A stretch of DNA of 64,000 nucleotides, taken from NCBI GenBank assembly GCA_009772935.1, contig WOUR01000014.1:124001-188000 (forward strand), in the 5' to 3' direction. Within the stretch, counting starts at the first letter, position 1, and every line of letters begins with the position of its first letter. Of this stretch, positions 44,778-53,716 are shown one piece after another. The stretch comes from Rhodospirillaceae bacterium. GTDB taxonomy: Bacteria; Pseudomonadota; Alphaproteobacteria; Reyranellales; Reyranellaceae. Below the pieces are notes generated by a model that made no database searches, was not told the DNA's origin, and worked only from the letters and a program-made list of their open reading frames with translations. A program made the position numbers and the translations under genes.

Positions 44778-45878
44778 ATGGGGGCTCGCATCCTCGCTCT
44801 TGTCAGCGACTGTTACGGCGCGCGCGGCGGGATCGCGCGCTACAATCAGGACCTGTTCGATGCGCTGGCCGACGGCAGCGCGGAGATTCTGGTCCTGCCG
44901 CGCCATGGCGACGCCAGCGGAATCGTGCTCCCACACGGTGTGCGCCAGAACCCGTCGATCTTCGGTCGACTGCGCTTCTCGCTGGCGGCGATCGTCGCAG
45001 CGTGGCGTTTCCGGCCCATCGACACCGTTTTCTGCGGTCACGTTTTCATGGCGCCGCTGGGCTTCCTGATCGCCCGGCTGCACGGTGCGCGGTACTGGGT
45101 TCAGGCGCACGGCACTGACGTCTGGCAAGACCGCCGCGGGCTCGTGCGTTGGTTCGTGCGGCACGCCGACCTGGTCAGTACGGTCAGCCGCGAGACGCGC
45201 CGCATCCTGCTCGCCTGGGTCGACCTGCCGCCGGAGCGCGTGCGTGTTCTGCCGGATACGGTGCGGGATGTCTTCACGCCGGGGCTCGCTTCCGCGGCGC
45301 TGCGCGACCGTCTGAAGCTCGGCCCTGGGCCCATCCTCCTCACGGTCGGTCGGCTGGCCTCGAACGAGCGCTACAAAGGGCACGAGCCGGTATTCTCCGT
45401 CCTGTCAGGATTGCGGAGGAAATACCCAGATCTCATCCATGTTGTGGCAGGGGACGGCGACGACAGGCAGCGTCTCGAAGCGGTCGCTGCCGATCTGGCG
45501 CCAGGCGCCGCGCGGTTCCTCGGTTTCGTGCCCGACGCGGAGCTGCCGGATCTCTACCGGCTGGCCGATCTCTATGTGATGCCGAGCACGGAGGAAGGCT
45601 TTGGCATCGTCTATCTCGAGGCGGCGGCCTGCGGCCTGCGGGTTATCGGCGGCAAGGGTGGCGGTACGGCCGACGCCATTCCCGACGAGCGTGTCGGGGT
45701 GATCGTCGATCCGGCCGATCGCGCCGCGCTGGCTGCGGCGATAGAGCAGCAGTTGACGCGAGGCAGAGCCGATCCGGCGGCCGTCGAACCCTATCGGCGA
45801 TCGCATTTTGTCGTCGCCGCGCGGGCACTCTATGCTCGCCTGGCAGCCCTGCCGCGTCGTATGAGTTCCGGCCTATGA
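44778..45878 (+). CDS. GT4 family glycosyltransferase
   Basis: A 366-residue GT-B retaining transferase. The N-terminal domain has GGIARYNQDLFDAL. The donor site in the C-terminal domain has GRLASNERYKGHE, then the acidic motif EEGFGIVYLEAAACGLRVI (E-x7-E). It overlaps the ABC permease gene by 4 bp. Sugar and linkage are unknown. Confidence 0.9.
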   Translation: MGARILALVSDCYGARGGIARYNQDLFDALADGSAEILVLPRHGDASGIVLPHGVRQNPSIFGRLRFSLAAIVAAWRFRPIDTVFCGHVFMAPLGFLIARLHGARYWVQAHGTDVWQDRRGLVRWFVRHADLVSTVSRETRRILLAWVDLPPERVRVLPDTVRDVFTPGLASAALRDRLKLGPGPILLTVGRLASNERYKGHEPVFSVLSGLRRKYPDLIHVVAGDGDDRQRLEAVAADLAPGAARFLGFVPDAELPDLYRLADLYVMPSTEEGFGIVYLEAAACGLRVIGGKGGGTADAIPDERVGVIVDPADRAALAAAIEQQLTRGRADPAAVEPYRRSHFVVAARALYARLAALPRRMSSGL

Positions 45879-46717
45879 TATCCAGTGATCGCCCCTCGCA
45901 GCGGCTCATCCTCGAGGCCGGACGTGCCGATCGCCAGTACTGGGGCGACATCTGGCGATACCGGGAGCTCTTCTTCATCCTTGCCTGGCGCGATGTCGCG
46001 GTGCGCTACAAGCAGACGGTGATCGGTCTGGCCTGGGCCTTCGTCCGGCCGTTCGTGACCATGATCGTCTTCACTGTCGTATTCGGAAAGCTCGCCAAAC
46101 TGCCGACCGAAGGCGGCGCACCCTATGCGGTGCTGGTCTTCGCGGGCCTGCTGCCCTGGACGCTCGCTTCGTCGATCCTGAGTGACGCTTCGAACAGCGT
46201 CATCACGAACTCGCAACTCGTCAGCAAGGTCTACTTCCCGCGCATCATCATTCCCTTCGCCACCGTGATGGTGGGCCTCGTCGACTTCGGGGTGAGCCTG
46301 CTCATCCTGATCGGCGTCATGGCATGGTATGGGGTGATGCCGGACTGGCACATCCTGCTGCTGCCGGTCTTCGTCGCGCTGGCGGTTCTGGTGGCCATCG
46401 GTCCGGCGCTGTGGGCGGCCGCGATGATCGTGAAATACCGGGATTTCCGCTTCATCATCCCGTTCGTCGTCCAGATTGGTCTCTATGTCTCGCCCGTCGG
46501 CTTCTCCGCCAAGGTCGTGCCGCCGGAATGGCAGCTCCTCTACAGCGTGAACCCGATGGTGGGCGTGATCGATGGCTTTCGCTGGGCCATCCTGGGCGGC
46601 GACAGTCCGCTGTACCTGCCAGGGTTCGCCGTCAGCATGCTCGTCGCCGCCGGCATGCTCTGGCTCGGCATCCACACGTTCCGCCGCACCGAGCGCGGCT
46701 TCGCCGACCTGATCTGA
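45875..46717 (+). CDS. Polysaccharide ABC exporter permease (Wzm/KpsM type)
   Basis: A 280-residue ABC-2 type permease with six hydrophobic helices. The N-terminal amphipathic region YRELFFILAWRDVAVRYKQTVIG is typical of Wzm/TagG proteins. It overlaps the preceding glycosyltransferase by 4 bp and precedes the ATPase by 2 bp. It would carry lipid-linked glycan across the inner membrane. Confidence 0.93.
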   Translation: MISSDRPSQRLILEAGRADRQYWGDIWRYRELFFILAWRDVAVRYKQTVIGLAWAFVRPFVTMIVFTVVFGKLAKLPTEGGAPYAVLVFAGLLPWTLASSILSDASNSVITNSQLVSKVYFPRIIIPFATVMVGLVDFGVSLLILIGVMAWYGVMPDWHILLLPVFVALAVLVAIGPALWAAAMIVKYRDFRFIIPFVVQIGLYVSPVGFSAKVVPPEWQLLYSVNPMVGVIDGFRWAILGGDSPLYLPGFAVSMLVAAGMLWLGIHTFRRTERGFADLI

Positions 46718-46719
46718 GC

Positions 46720-48006
46720 ATGTCCGACATCGTCATCCGTGCCGAGAAGCTCGGCAAGAAGTTCATCATCGGGCACAAGGTGGAATACTCGGCGATCCTG
46801 GGCGAGGCGTTGGTGCGCAGTGCACGAGGCATTCTGCGCCGCGGCGCCGACATGCTGCGGGGCCACGCTGTCGTTGAAGGTGACGAAGTCGAGGAGTTCT
46901 GGGCGCTGCGCGACGTCGATTTCGAGATCAGGCGCGGGGAGGTGGTCAGCATCATCGGCCACAATGGGGCTGGCAAGACGACCCTGCTCAAGATCCTGTC
47001 GCGCATCCTCGAGCCGACGCTGGGCAGGGTCGAGCTGAACGGCCGCGTCGCCAGCCTGCTCGAGGTGGGTACCGGCTTCCATCAGGAGCTGACGGGCCGC
47101 GAGAATATCTTCCTGAACGGCGCCATTCTCGGCATGACGCGCCGGGAGGTGCTGGCGCGGTTCGACGAGATCGTCGACTTCTCCGGCGTCGAGAAGTTCA
47201 TCGACACGCCGGTCAAGCGCTACTCGGTCGGCATGTATGCGCGGCTGGCCTTTTCGGTGGCAGCTCATCTCGAAACCGAAATCCTGTTCGTCGACGAGGT
47301 GCTCGCGGTCGGCGATGCGGAATTCCAGAAGCGCTGCCTCGACCGGATGTCGGCGGTCGCGAGTGCAGGCCGGACCGTGCTGTTCGTCAGCCATAATCTT
47401 GCGGCCGTGGCGGCACTCACACGGCGCGGCATCGTGCTCAAGGGCGGCCGGCTCATCTTCGATGGACCGATCGAGGACGCCATCGCCCAGTACTCGGCGT
47501 CGCTCAGCAAGGGGAAAGTGGCACGAGACTGGGGGCGCGGCCATCATTCGGCGATCATCTCCGCCGACCTGCTCGACGCGCAGGGGCTGCCGACCGACAC
47601 CTACGAGCCGGGAACACCCTTCAATCTTCGGATCGAGGTCGAGACGACGGACATGCCCGGCCTGGGGCTCGAGCTGCAGCTCCGCGACGCCAACAACCTG
47701 CCGGTGGCCTTCTATTCGTCCAGCATCTTCTCGCAGACCCCGCTGCCGAGCCAGGGTCGCCACGTCTGCACGCTGAGCCTTCAGCCGCTCTTTCTGGCGT
47801 CGGGCGACTACAGCTTCGACATCTCCACGAACTCGCTCACCATCGTCGTCGATCACGGCGTCGCAAACGCCATCCCCTTTCGGGTGGCGGCTTCGAGCCC
47901 GGGCGGCATCGCCTACGACTTCAAGCAGAGCCTGGGCAACGGCGTCCTGGCCATGCAGCTCGCGTCGCCGTTGCGCATTGAATCCAAATCGCCGGAGCCG
48001 GCCTGA
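46720..48006 (+). CDS. Polysaccharide ABC exporter ATPase with carbohydrate-binding C-terminal domain (Wzt type)
   Basis: A 428-residue protein. The ATPase part (about 1-255) has Walker A GHNGAGKTT (from about residue 81), signature YSVGMYARLAF, Walker B ILFVDEVLAVGD and the SHN switch His. Residues about 270-428 form a Wzt_C-like beta domain, which in known systems recognises the modified end of the finished chain. That implies a terminal modification such as methylation, fitting the methyltransferase at 57221. Confidence 0.92.
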   Translation: MSDIVIRAEKLGKKFIIGHKVEYSAILGEALVRSARGILRRGADMLRGHAVVEGDEVEEFWALRDVDFEIRRGEVVSIIGHNGAGKTTLLKILSRILEPTLGRVELNGRVASLLEVGTGFHQELTGRENIFLNGAILGMTRREVLARFDEIVDFSGVEKFIDTPVKRYSVGMYARLAFSVAAHLETEILFVDEVLAVGDAEFQKRCLDRMSAVASAGRTVLFVSHNLAAVAALTRRGIVLKGGRLIFDGPIEDAIAQYSASLSKGKVARDWGRGHHSAIISADLLDAQGLPTDTYEPGTPFNLRIEVETTDMPGLGLELQLRDANNLPVAFYSSSIFSQTPLPSQGRHVCTLSLQPLFLASGDYSFDISTNSLTIVVDHGVANAIPFRVAASSPGGIAYDFKQSLGNGVLAMQLASPLRIESKSPEPA

Positions 48007-48016
48007 ACGCCGAGCC

Positions 48017-49267
48017 ATGCACCGCAGGGTTTGCATCGTCAGTCCCGGCAACCTCGCGTCCAACCCGCGGGTACTGAAGGAAGCGGACGCGTTGCACGGC
48101 GCTGGCTACGCCGTCACGGTGATCGTCTGCGACTACAACGAAGCGCTGCGTCAGGCCGATGACGAGATCGAGGCTGTGGCCCCGTGGAAGGTGATCCGTG
48201 TGCCGCGCGCGCGGAACGAAGGGATCGTGTCACGTATGGCCGCGGCGCTGGCGCAGGCGCTTTCGGCGGTGAGGATCGCGGTCCCTGTCGGCGTGGCGGC
48301 GCGCAGCGCCCGCACGCCCGTCGCGGCACTGATGCGGCGCGCGCCCGAGGTGCCGGCCGATCTCTACATCGCGCACTATGTGGCGGCTCTGCCGGCCGTG
48401 GCCGTGGCAGCTCATCGCCATGGCGCTCTCCTCGGGTTCGACGCCGAGGATTTCCACTCGGGCGAAGGCACCGGGGCGCGGGACGACGCATTCCGGATGA
48501 AGATGATCGAGATCGTGGAGCAGGCCGTCCTGCCGTCGTGTTCACATATGACCGCTGCCGCTCCCTTGATCGGCAAGGCTTATGCAGCTCGATATGGACT
48601 GGCTGAACCTGTCACGGTGCTGAACGTCTTCCCGCTGTCGATGGCGCCACTGCAGCCCCGACCTGTTCGGGCCCGGGAGGGGACGGCTGAAGTTCGGGCC
48701 TACTGGTTCTCCCAGACGATCGGCCTCGATCGGGGCTTGCAGGCTTTCATCCAGGCGATGGCACGTACGCAATCGCGTGTGACGCTCGACATCCGGGGCA
48801 GCAATCGGTGGGGCCATGGCGATACACTGCTGGCGTTGGCCCACTCGCTCGGCCTGGCTGACAGGGTGAGAGTGCTGCCGATGGCGCCTCCGGGCGAGAT
48901 GGTCCGGTTGGCCGCCGACTATGATGTCGGCCTGTCCCTGGAAACCGAGGTCAGCGAGAACCGCCGCATCTGCCTCACCAACAAGATCTTCACCTACCTG
49001 CTCGCCGGTGTTCCCGTCGTCATGAGCGACACGCCGGCCCAGAAGCTGCTGGCAACCGAGCTTGGCGCGGCGGCCCGGCTTTGCGACCTGGCCGATCCGG
49101 CGGAACTGGCCGCGACACTCGATGCGCTTGCGTCGCCGGCCGTCCTCGCCGAGGCTTCGGCGGTCGCCTGGCGTCTCGGCCGTGAACGCTACAACTGGGA
49201 GAGGGAGCAGGACGTGCTGCTGCAATCGGTGGCCGCTGCCTTCACGCGAAGGGAGGCGCTGCGCTGA
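48017..49267 (+). CDS. Glycosyltransferase (GT4-like)
   Basis: A 416-residue GT-B protein beginning RVCIVSPGNLASNPRVLKEA, the acceptor-domain start. The donor region has TNKIFTYLLAGVPVVMSDT in place of a standard E-x7-E. An HHxx-type FDAEDFHSGEG segment follows the central helix. It overlaps the next gene by 1 bp. Confidence 0.85.
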   Translation: MHRRVCIVSPGNLASNPRVLKEADALHGAGYAVTVIVCDYNEALRQADDEIEAVAPWKVIRVPRARNEGIVSRMAAALAQALSAVRIAVPVGVAARSARTPVAALMRRAPEVPADLYIAHYVAALPAVAVAAHRHGALLGFDAEDFHSGEGTGARDDAFRMKMIEIVEQAVLPSCSHMTAAAPLIGKAYAARYGLAEPVTVLNVFPLSMAPLQPRPVRAREGTAEVRAYWFSQTIGLDRGLQAFIQAMARTQSRVTLDIRGSNRWGHGDTLLALAHSLGLADRVRVLPMAPPGEMVRLAADYDVGLSLETEVSENRRICLTNKIFTYLLAGVPVVMSDTPAQKLLATELGAAARLCDLADPAELAATLDALASPAVLAEASAVAWRLGRERYNWEREQDVLLQSVAAAFTRREALR

Positions 49268-50319
49268 TGCGCCTGCTGCTGACGGCCGATCCGGAGATCG
49301 AGGTCCCGCCGCGTCACTATGGCGGGATCGAGCGCATTGTGGACGTGCTGGTCCGCCGGCTGCGGGCCGCGGGCCACACGGTCGGGCTGGTGGCGCGACG
49401 GGGTTCCGAGTGCCCCAACGATGCATTCTTTCCCTGGCCGGGCCTGAGCTCCCTGTCGCGGCGCGATACCGTACTCAACACGCTCGCGCTCGCCCGGGCC
49501 GTGCGGGCCTTCGGGCCGGATATCGTCCACAGCTTCTCGCGCATCGCCTACCTGCTGCCGCATCTGCGCGGTCGCGTGCCACTCATCATGTCTTTCCAGC
49601 GCGAGCCGACGCACCGAACCGTCGGGCTCGCGGTCCGACTGGCCGCACCCGGGCGCCTCACCTTCACGGGGTGTAGCGACTACATTGCGCGCCGTGGCCG
49701 GCCGGCGGGCGGTGAGTGGCACGGCATTCCCAACTTTGCGGACACCGAAAATCTGACGCTCGGAAGCCCGTCGGTGCCGGACGACGCGCCGCTTGTCTTC
49801 CTGAGCCGCGTCGAGGAGATCAAGGGCGCGCACTGGGCGATCGAGATCGCGCGACGCACCGGCCGCCGGCTGATCATCGCCGGCAACCATTCCGAGCGGG
49901 ACGATCCGGAGGGCCGGTTCTGGCGGGAGAAGATTGCGCCGGAGATCGGCAAGGGCGGTGTCGAGTATGTCGGGCCGGTCGACGACGTGCAGAAGAACGC
50001 CCTGTTGGGCGCGGCGCGGGCCATGGTCGTGCCAATCCAGTGGGACGAGCCGTTCGGCATCGTGTTCGCCGAATCGCTGGCCTGCGGCACCCCGGTCATT
50101 TCGTGCCCGCGCGGCGCTCTGCCGGAGATCGTGCGGCCCGGTGTCGACGGGTTCCTGATCAAGTCGATCGAGGAAGGTTGCGACGCCGTGGAGCGTGTCG
50201 GCGCGCTCGATCGCACGGAGTGTCGTCGCCGCGCCGTCGAGCATTTCTCCGCCGACGCTGTGGTGGCGCGTTACATCGATCTCTACTCGCAGGTTCGCGC
50301 CCGGCTGGCGCGGTCATGA
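49267..50319 (+). CDS. GT4 family glycosyltransferase
   Basis: A 350-residue GT-B protein: PPRHYGGIERIVDVLVRRL at the start, VFLSRVEEIKGAHWAIEIA at the donor domain and DEPFGIVFAESLACGTPVIS with the E-x7-E pair. The start ATG overlaps the previous stop by 1 base. Specificity unknown. Confidence 0.9.
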   Translation: MRLLLTADPEIEVPPRHYGGIERIVDVLVRRLRAAGHTVGLVARRGSECPNDAFFPWPGLSSLSRRDTVLNTLALARAVRAFGPDIVHSFSRIAYLLPHLRGRVPLIMSFQREPTHRTVGLAVRLAAPGRLTFTGCSDYIARRGRPAGGEWHGIPNFADTENLTLGSPSVPDDAPLVFLSRVEEIKGAHWAIEIARRTGRRLIIAGNHSERDDPEGRFWREKIAPEIGKGGVEYVGPVDDVQKNALLGAARAMVVPIQWDEPFGIVFAESLACGTPVISCPRGALPEIVRPGVDGFLIKSIEEGCDAVERVGALDRTECRRRAVEHFSADAVVARYIDLYSQVRARLARS

Positions 50320-50329
50320 CCCGTTTGCC

Positions 50330-51622
50330 ATGACACGCCGCCTTGCCCTGGTCAGCGGTCACTTTCCACCGAGCAACCTCGTGGGGGCCCAGAGGGCGCG
50401 GCTGTGGTCGCGCTATCTGCCGGAGTTCGGCTGGGATCCGGTCGTCGTCACCGGTGATCCGGCGGAATACGAGGAGCGGCCCGATCCGGACCTCGAACGG
50501 CTGGTGGCGCCGGGTCTCAAGGTCGTCCATGCGAAGACCCTGCCGACGCGTCCCGTACGGCTGGTCGGCGATATCGGCATCCGTTCCTTCTGGGGCTGCT
50601 ATCGGGCCCTGGCGAGGATGGCGAAGGCCCGCGAGATCGACTTCGTGATGGTGACGATCCCGTCCAACTTCCTCGCGCCGGTCGGGCGCCTCCTGCATCT
50701 GCGCCATGGCCTGCCGTTCGGCATCGATTACCAGGATCCCTGGGTGAATCGCCGGGCCGGAAACGCACGGCCGTTCAGTCGCGCCTGGGCCTCCAACAGG
50801 CTCGCCGAAATCCTGGAGCCCTGGTCGGTCCGCGACGCCGCGCTGATCACCGGCATGGCGCCGGGCTATGTTGCTGGCATGCTGGAGCGAAATCCCAAGG
50901 TCGCTGCGAAGTCCGAACTGGCCTACATGCCGATGGGTACGGCCCCGGAGGACTATGCTCTGGTGCGTAGCCTGGGGCGGGCGCCTTTCCTGTTCGATCC
51001 GGCGGACGGCCGCTTCCACATGATCTACGCCGGCGCACTTCTGCCCGCCGGCTTCGTCGTGCTCGACAGGTTCCTTGCGGGCTTGCGCACCCTGCGCGAG
51101 CTGGCGCCGCAGGTGGCGGCGAGACTTGCCGTCCATTTTGTCGGAACCGGCAGTTCGCCCGACGATCCGCAGGGCCATCGCGTGCTGCCGCGTGCGCGCG
51201 CAGCTGGCGTCGAGGCGATGGTCGACGAACATCCCCATCGCATCGGCTATGTCGACACGCTGAACCACCTCATGCACAGCAGCGCGGTGCTCGTGCTGGG
51301 ATCCACCGAGCCCCACTATACGCCGTCGAAGGTATTCCAGGCGATGCTGTCGGAGCGGCCCGTCTTTGCCTTGCTCCACCGCGACAGCTCGGCGGTTGCG
51401 ATGATCCGTTCGGCCCATGTCGGCGAGGTCCTCACTCTGACCGAGGGTGAGCTGCCGTCAGCCGAGTCCGTGGCGACCTCGCTTCGGTGGTTCATCGAAC
51501 GGCCTGCATACCAGGCGGCCTCCGTGGACCGCAGCGTCTTCGAGGGCTATTCGGCGCGCGAGTCTACCCGCCTGTTTGCCGAAGCGCTGGACCGGGCCTG
51601 CGCGCGAAGCGAGTGCCCATGA
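50330..51622 (+). CDS. Glycosyltransferase (GT4-like, long variant)
   Basis: A 430-residue protein beginning RLALVSGHFPPSNLVGAQRA, the form seen in the family of WbuB-like transferases. The donor end has YTPSKVFQAMLSERPVFALL, so the E-x7-E motif is replaced by an SK-Phe motif. ATG 50330; it overlaps the next gene by 4 bp. Confidence 0.83.
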   Translation: MTRRLALVSGHFPPSNLVGAQRARLWSRYLPEFGWDPVVVTGDPAEYEERPDPDLERLVAPGLKVVHAKTLPTRPVRLVGDIGIRSFWGCYRALARMAKAREIDFVMVTIPSNFLAPVGRLLHLRHGLPFGIDYQDPWVNRRAGNARPFSRAWASNRLAEILEPWSVRDAALITGMAPGYVAGMLERNPKVAAKSELAYMPMGTAPEDYALVRSLGRAPFLFDPADGRFHMIYAGALLPAGFVVLDRFLAGLRTLRELAPQVAARLAVHFVGTGSSPDDPQGHRVLPRARAAGVEAMVDEHPHRIGYVDTLNHLMHSSAVLVLGSTEPHYTPSKVFQAMLSERPVFALLHRDSSAVAMIRSAHVGEVLTLTEGELPSAESVATSLRWFIERPAYQAASVDRSVFEGYSARESTRLFAEALDRACARSECP

Positions 51623-52788
51623 GGCGACGTATCGGCTTCCTGGTCAGCCATCCGATCCAGTACTACGCGCCGTTCTTCCGCGAGCTCGCGCGGCATTGCG
51701 ATCTCACGGTGTATTTCGCCCATCGGCAAGACGCGATGGGGCAGGGGCGAGCGGGCTACGGCGTCGCCTTCGAATGGGACGTCGATCTCCTGTCCGGCTA
51801 TGAGAGCCGGTTCCTGACGAATGTGGCCGGTGTGCCGTCGACCCAGACCTTCGCGGGCTGCAACACGCCCGAGATCGCCGACCGGATTTCGGAGAGCCGC
51901 TTCGATGCCTTCTTGGTGCCGGGCTGGTCCCTTCGGTCTTACTGGCAGGCGGTGAGGGCGTGCCGGCGCGCGCGCGTGCCCGTGATGGTGCGGGGCGATT
52001 CGCAGCTCGCGGGGCAGCGCGGCGGCGCGGTTGGACGCGTCAAGGGCGTGGTATTCCCGCACCTGCTGAAGCAGTTCGACGCCTGCCTGTATGTCGGCCA
52101 GCGCAACCGCAAATACCTCGAGCACTATGGTGTGGCGGCGGACCGGATGTTTTTCTCGCCCCATTGCATCGACAACGATGCCTTCGAACGTGCGAGCAAT
52201 GCGGCGCGTGGGGCCGGTGGCCAGGGCGCGCCAGACGGACGCCGACGCGTGCTGTTCGTCGGCCGGCTGGTGGACAGCAAGCGGCCGCTCGATGTGGTGC
52301 AGGCCGTCTCGCGGCTTGCCGCGGCCGGGCAGCCTGTCGAACTCGTCGTTGCCGGGGCCGGAGAACTTCAGGGCCGGATGGAGGAAGCCGTCCGCGCCAG
52401 CGGCGTCGACGCCCGGTTCCTTGGGTTCGTGAACCAGAGCGGGCTGCCTTCGGTCTATGCCTCGTCCGACGTTGTCGTGCTGCCGTCGACCGCGGTCGAG
52501 ACCTGGGGCCTGGTGGTCAACGAGGCCATGGCCTGCGGCGTTCCGGCGGTGGTGTCGGATGCCGTCGGCTGCGGGCCCGACCTGATCGAGCCGGGGGTCA
52601 CGGGGGCCGTGGCGCCGCTCGACGACGTTCCGGCGCTGGCGAGGGCGATCGCATCGGTTCTCGCGCTCGACATTGGCGGGGTACGCCGCGCGCTGGCTGC
52701 GCGCATGGATATCTATTCGCCGGCGCGGGCCGCCCAAGGGCTGCTCGAAGCAGCCGATGCCCTTGCCGCCCCCAACCGGCTAAGGTGA
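51619..52788 (+). CDS. GT4 family glycosyltransferase
   Basis: A 389-residue GT-B protein. Acceptor domain starts IGFLVSHPIQYYAPFF. Donor domain contains VLFVGRLVDSKRPLDVVQA and VETWGLVVNEAMACGVPAVVSD (E-x7-E). It overlaps the preceding gene (ATGA) and is 4 bp from the GT2 gene. Confidence 0.9.
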   Translation: MRRRIGFLVSHPIQYYAPFFRELARHCDLTVYFAHRQDAMGQGRAGYGVAFEWDVDLLSGYESRFLTNVAGVPSTQTFAGCNTPEIADRISESRFDAFLVPGWSLRSYWQAVRACRRARVPVMVRGDSQLAGQRGGAVGRVKGVVFPHLLKQFDACLYVGQRNRKYLEHYGVAADRMFFSPHCIDNDAFERASNAARGAGGQGAPDGRRRVLFVGRLVDSKRPLDVVQAVSRLAAAGQPVELVVAGAGELQGRMEEAVRASGVDARFLGFVNQSGLPSVYASSDVVVLPSTAVETWGLVVNEAMACGVPAVVSDAVGCGPDLIEPGVTGAVAPLDDVPALARAIASVLALDIGGVRRALAARMDIYSPARAAQGLLEAADALAAPNRLR

Positions 52789-52792
52789 TGTC

Positions 52793-53716
52793 GTGAGCGA
52801 CATATCCGTCGTCATTCCGACCTTCAACCGCCTGTGGGCCCTGCCGCAGGCCGTCGAATCGTGTCGGTCCGCCGGCGGGAACGTCGAGATCGTCGTCGTC
52901 GACGACGGCAGCACGGACGGGACCTGGGACTGGCTGCAGGGCCAGCGGGACATCGTCGCCATCCGCACCGACAACTGGGGCAAGGACTGGGCAGTCGAGA
53001 CGGCGCTCCAGGCGGCGCGCGGCGACTATGTGCGCTTTCTCGATTCTGACGACTGGCTTTGCGCAGATGCCAATGAATGCCAACTGGCGCTCGCCCGCGA
53101 GACAGGTGCCGACCTCGTCGTTGCAGGCTACGAAGATTACGATGACGAAACCGGAGCGCGGCAGGTCAACGCCTGGGACGATTGCGACGACTTCATCGCC
53201 CAGCAGCTGGGCGAGGGTTGGTCATCGCACTATTCGGCCTTCCTGTTCCGCCGGGACCTGATCCGCGGCATCCCGCACCGCCAGGATTTCGCGTTGCGCG
53301 ACGATCGCCTGTTCATCCTCGAGGTCGCCATGCGCCAGCCGCGACTGGCCATCTACCGCAAGCCGGCCTTCGTGCACCGCCGCCATGCCGGCGAGCGATT
53401 GCAGCATACCGCGGGATTCAGGCGTGATCTCGGCTTCTGGACCCACATCTCGATCTACCGCAAGACGCTCGGAATGCTCGAAGGACGTGGTGAGCTGACC
53501 CTGCGCCGCAAGCGCGCCGCCATTCGCATGCTGTGGCCCAACGTAAGAGCGTTCGCACGGGCTTATCCACGGGAAGCCGCGGAGGTCGTGGACTGGATCT
53601 ACCGGCTCGATCCGGAGTTCGTGCCGCCGGTGCGGCCGGCCTTGGCCTTCGCCTACAAGGTGCTTGGCTTCGCCACCACGGAGCGGCTGCTGCGGCTCAG
53701 GACGCTGCAGCAATGA
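52793..53716 (+). CDS. GT2 family glycosyltransferase
   Basis: A 307-residue inverting GT-A transferase. It starts ISVVIPTFNRLWALPQAVES, then VVVDDGSTDGTWDWL, and the metal-binding Asp-Ser-Asp in VRFLDSDDWL. The start is GTG 52793. It is the only clear GT-A enzyme among the transferases here and overlaps the next gene by 4 bp. Confidence 0.9.
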   Translation: MSDISVVIPTFNRLWALPQAVESCRSAGGNVEIVVVDDGSTDGTWDWLQGQRDIVAIRTDNWGKDWAVETALQAARGDYVRFLDSDDWLCADANECQLALARETGADLVVAGYEDYDDETGARQVNAWDDCDDFIAQQLGEGWSSHYSAFLFRRDLIRGIPHRQDFALRDDRLFILEVAMRQPRLAIYRKPAFVHRRHAGERLQHTAGFRRDLGFWTHISIYRKTLGMLEGRGELTLRRKRAAIRMLWPNVRAFARAYPREAAEVVDWIYRLDPEFVPPVRPALAFAYKVLGFATTERLLRLRTLQQ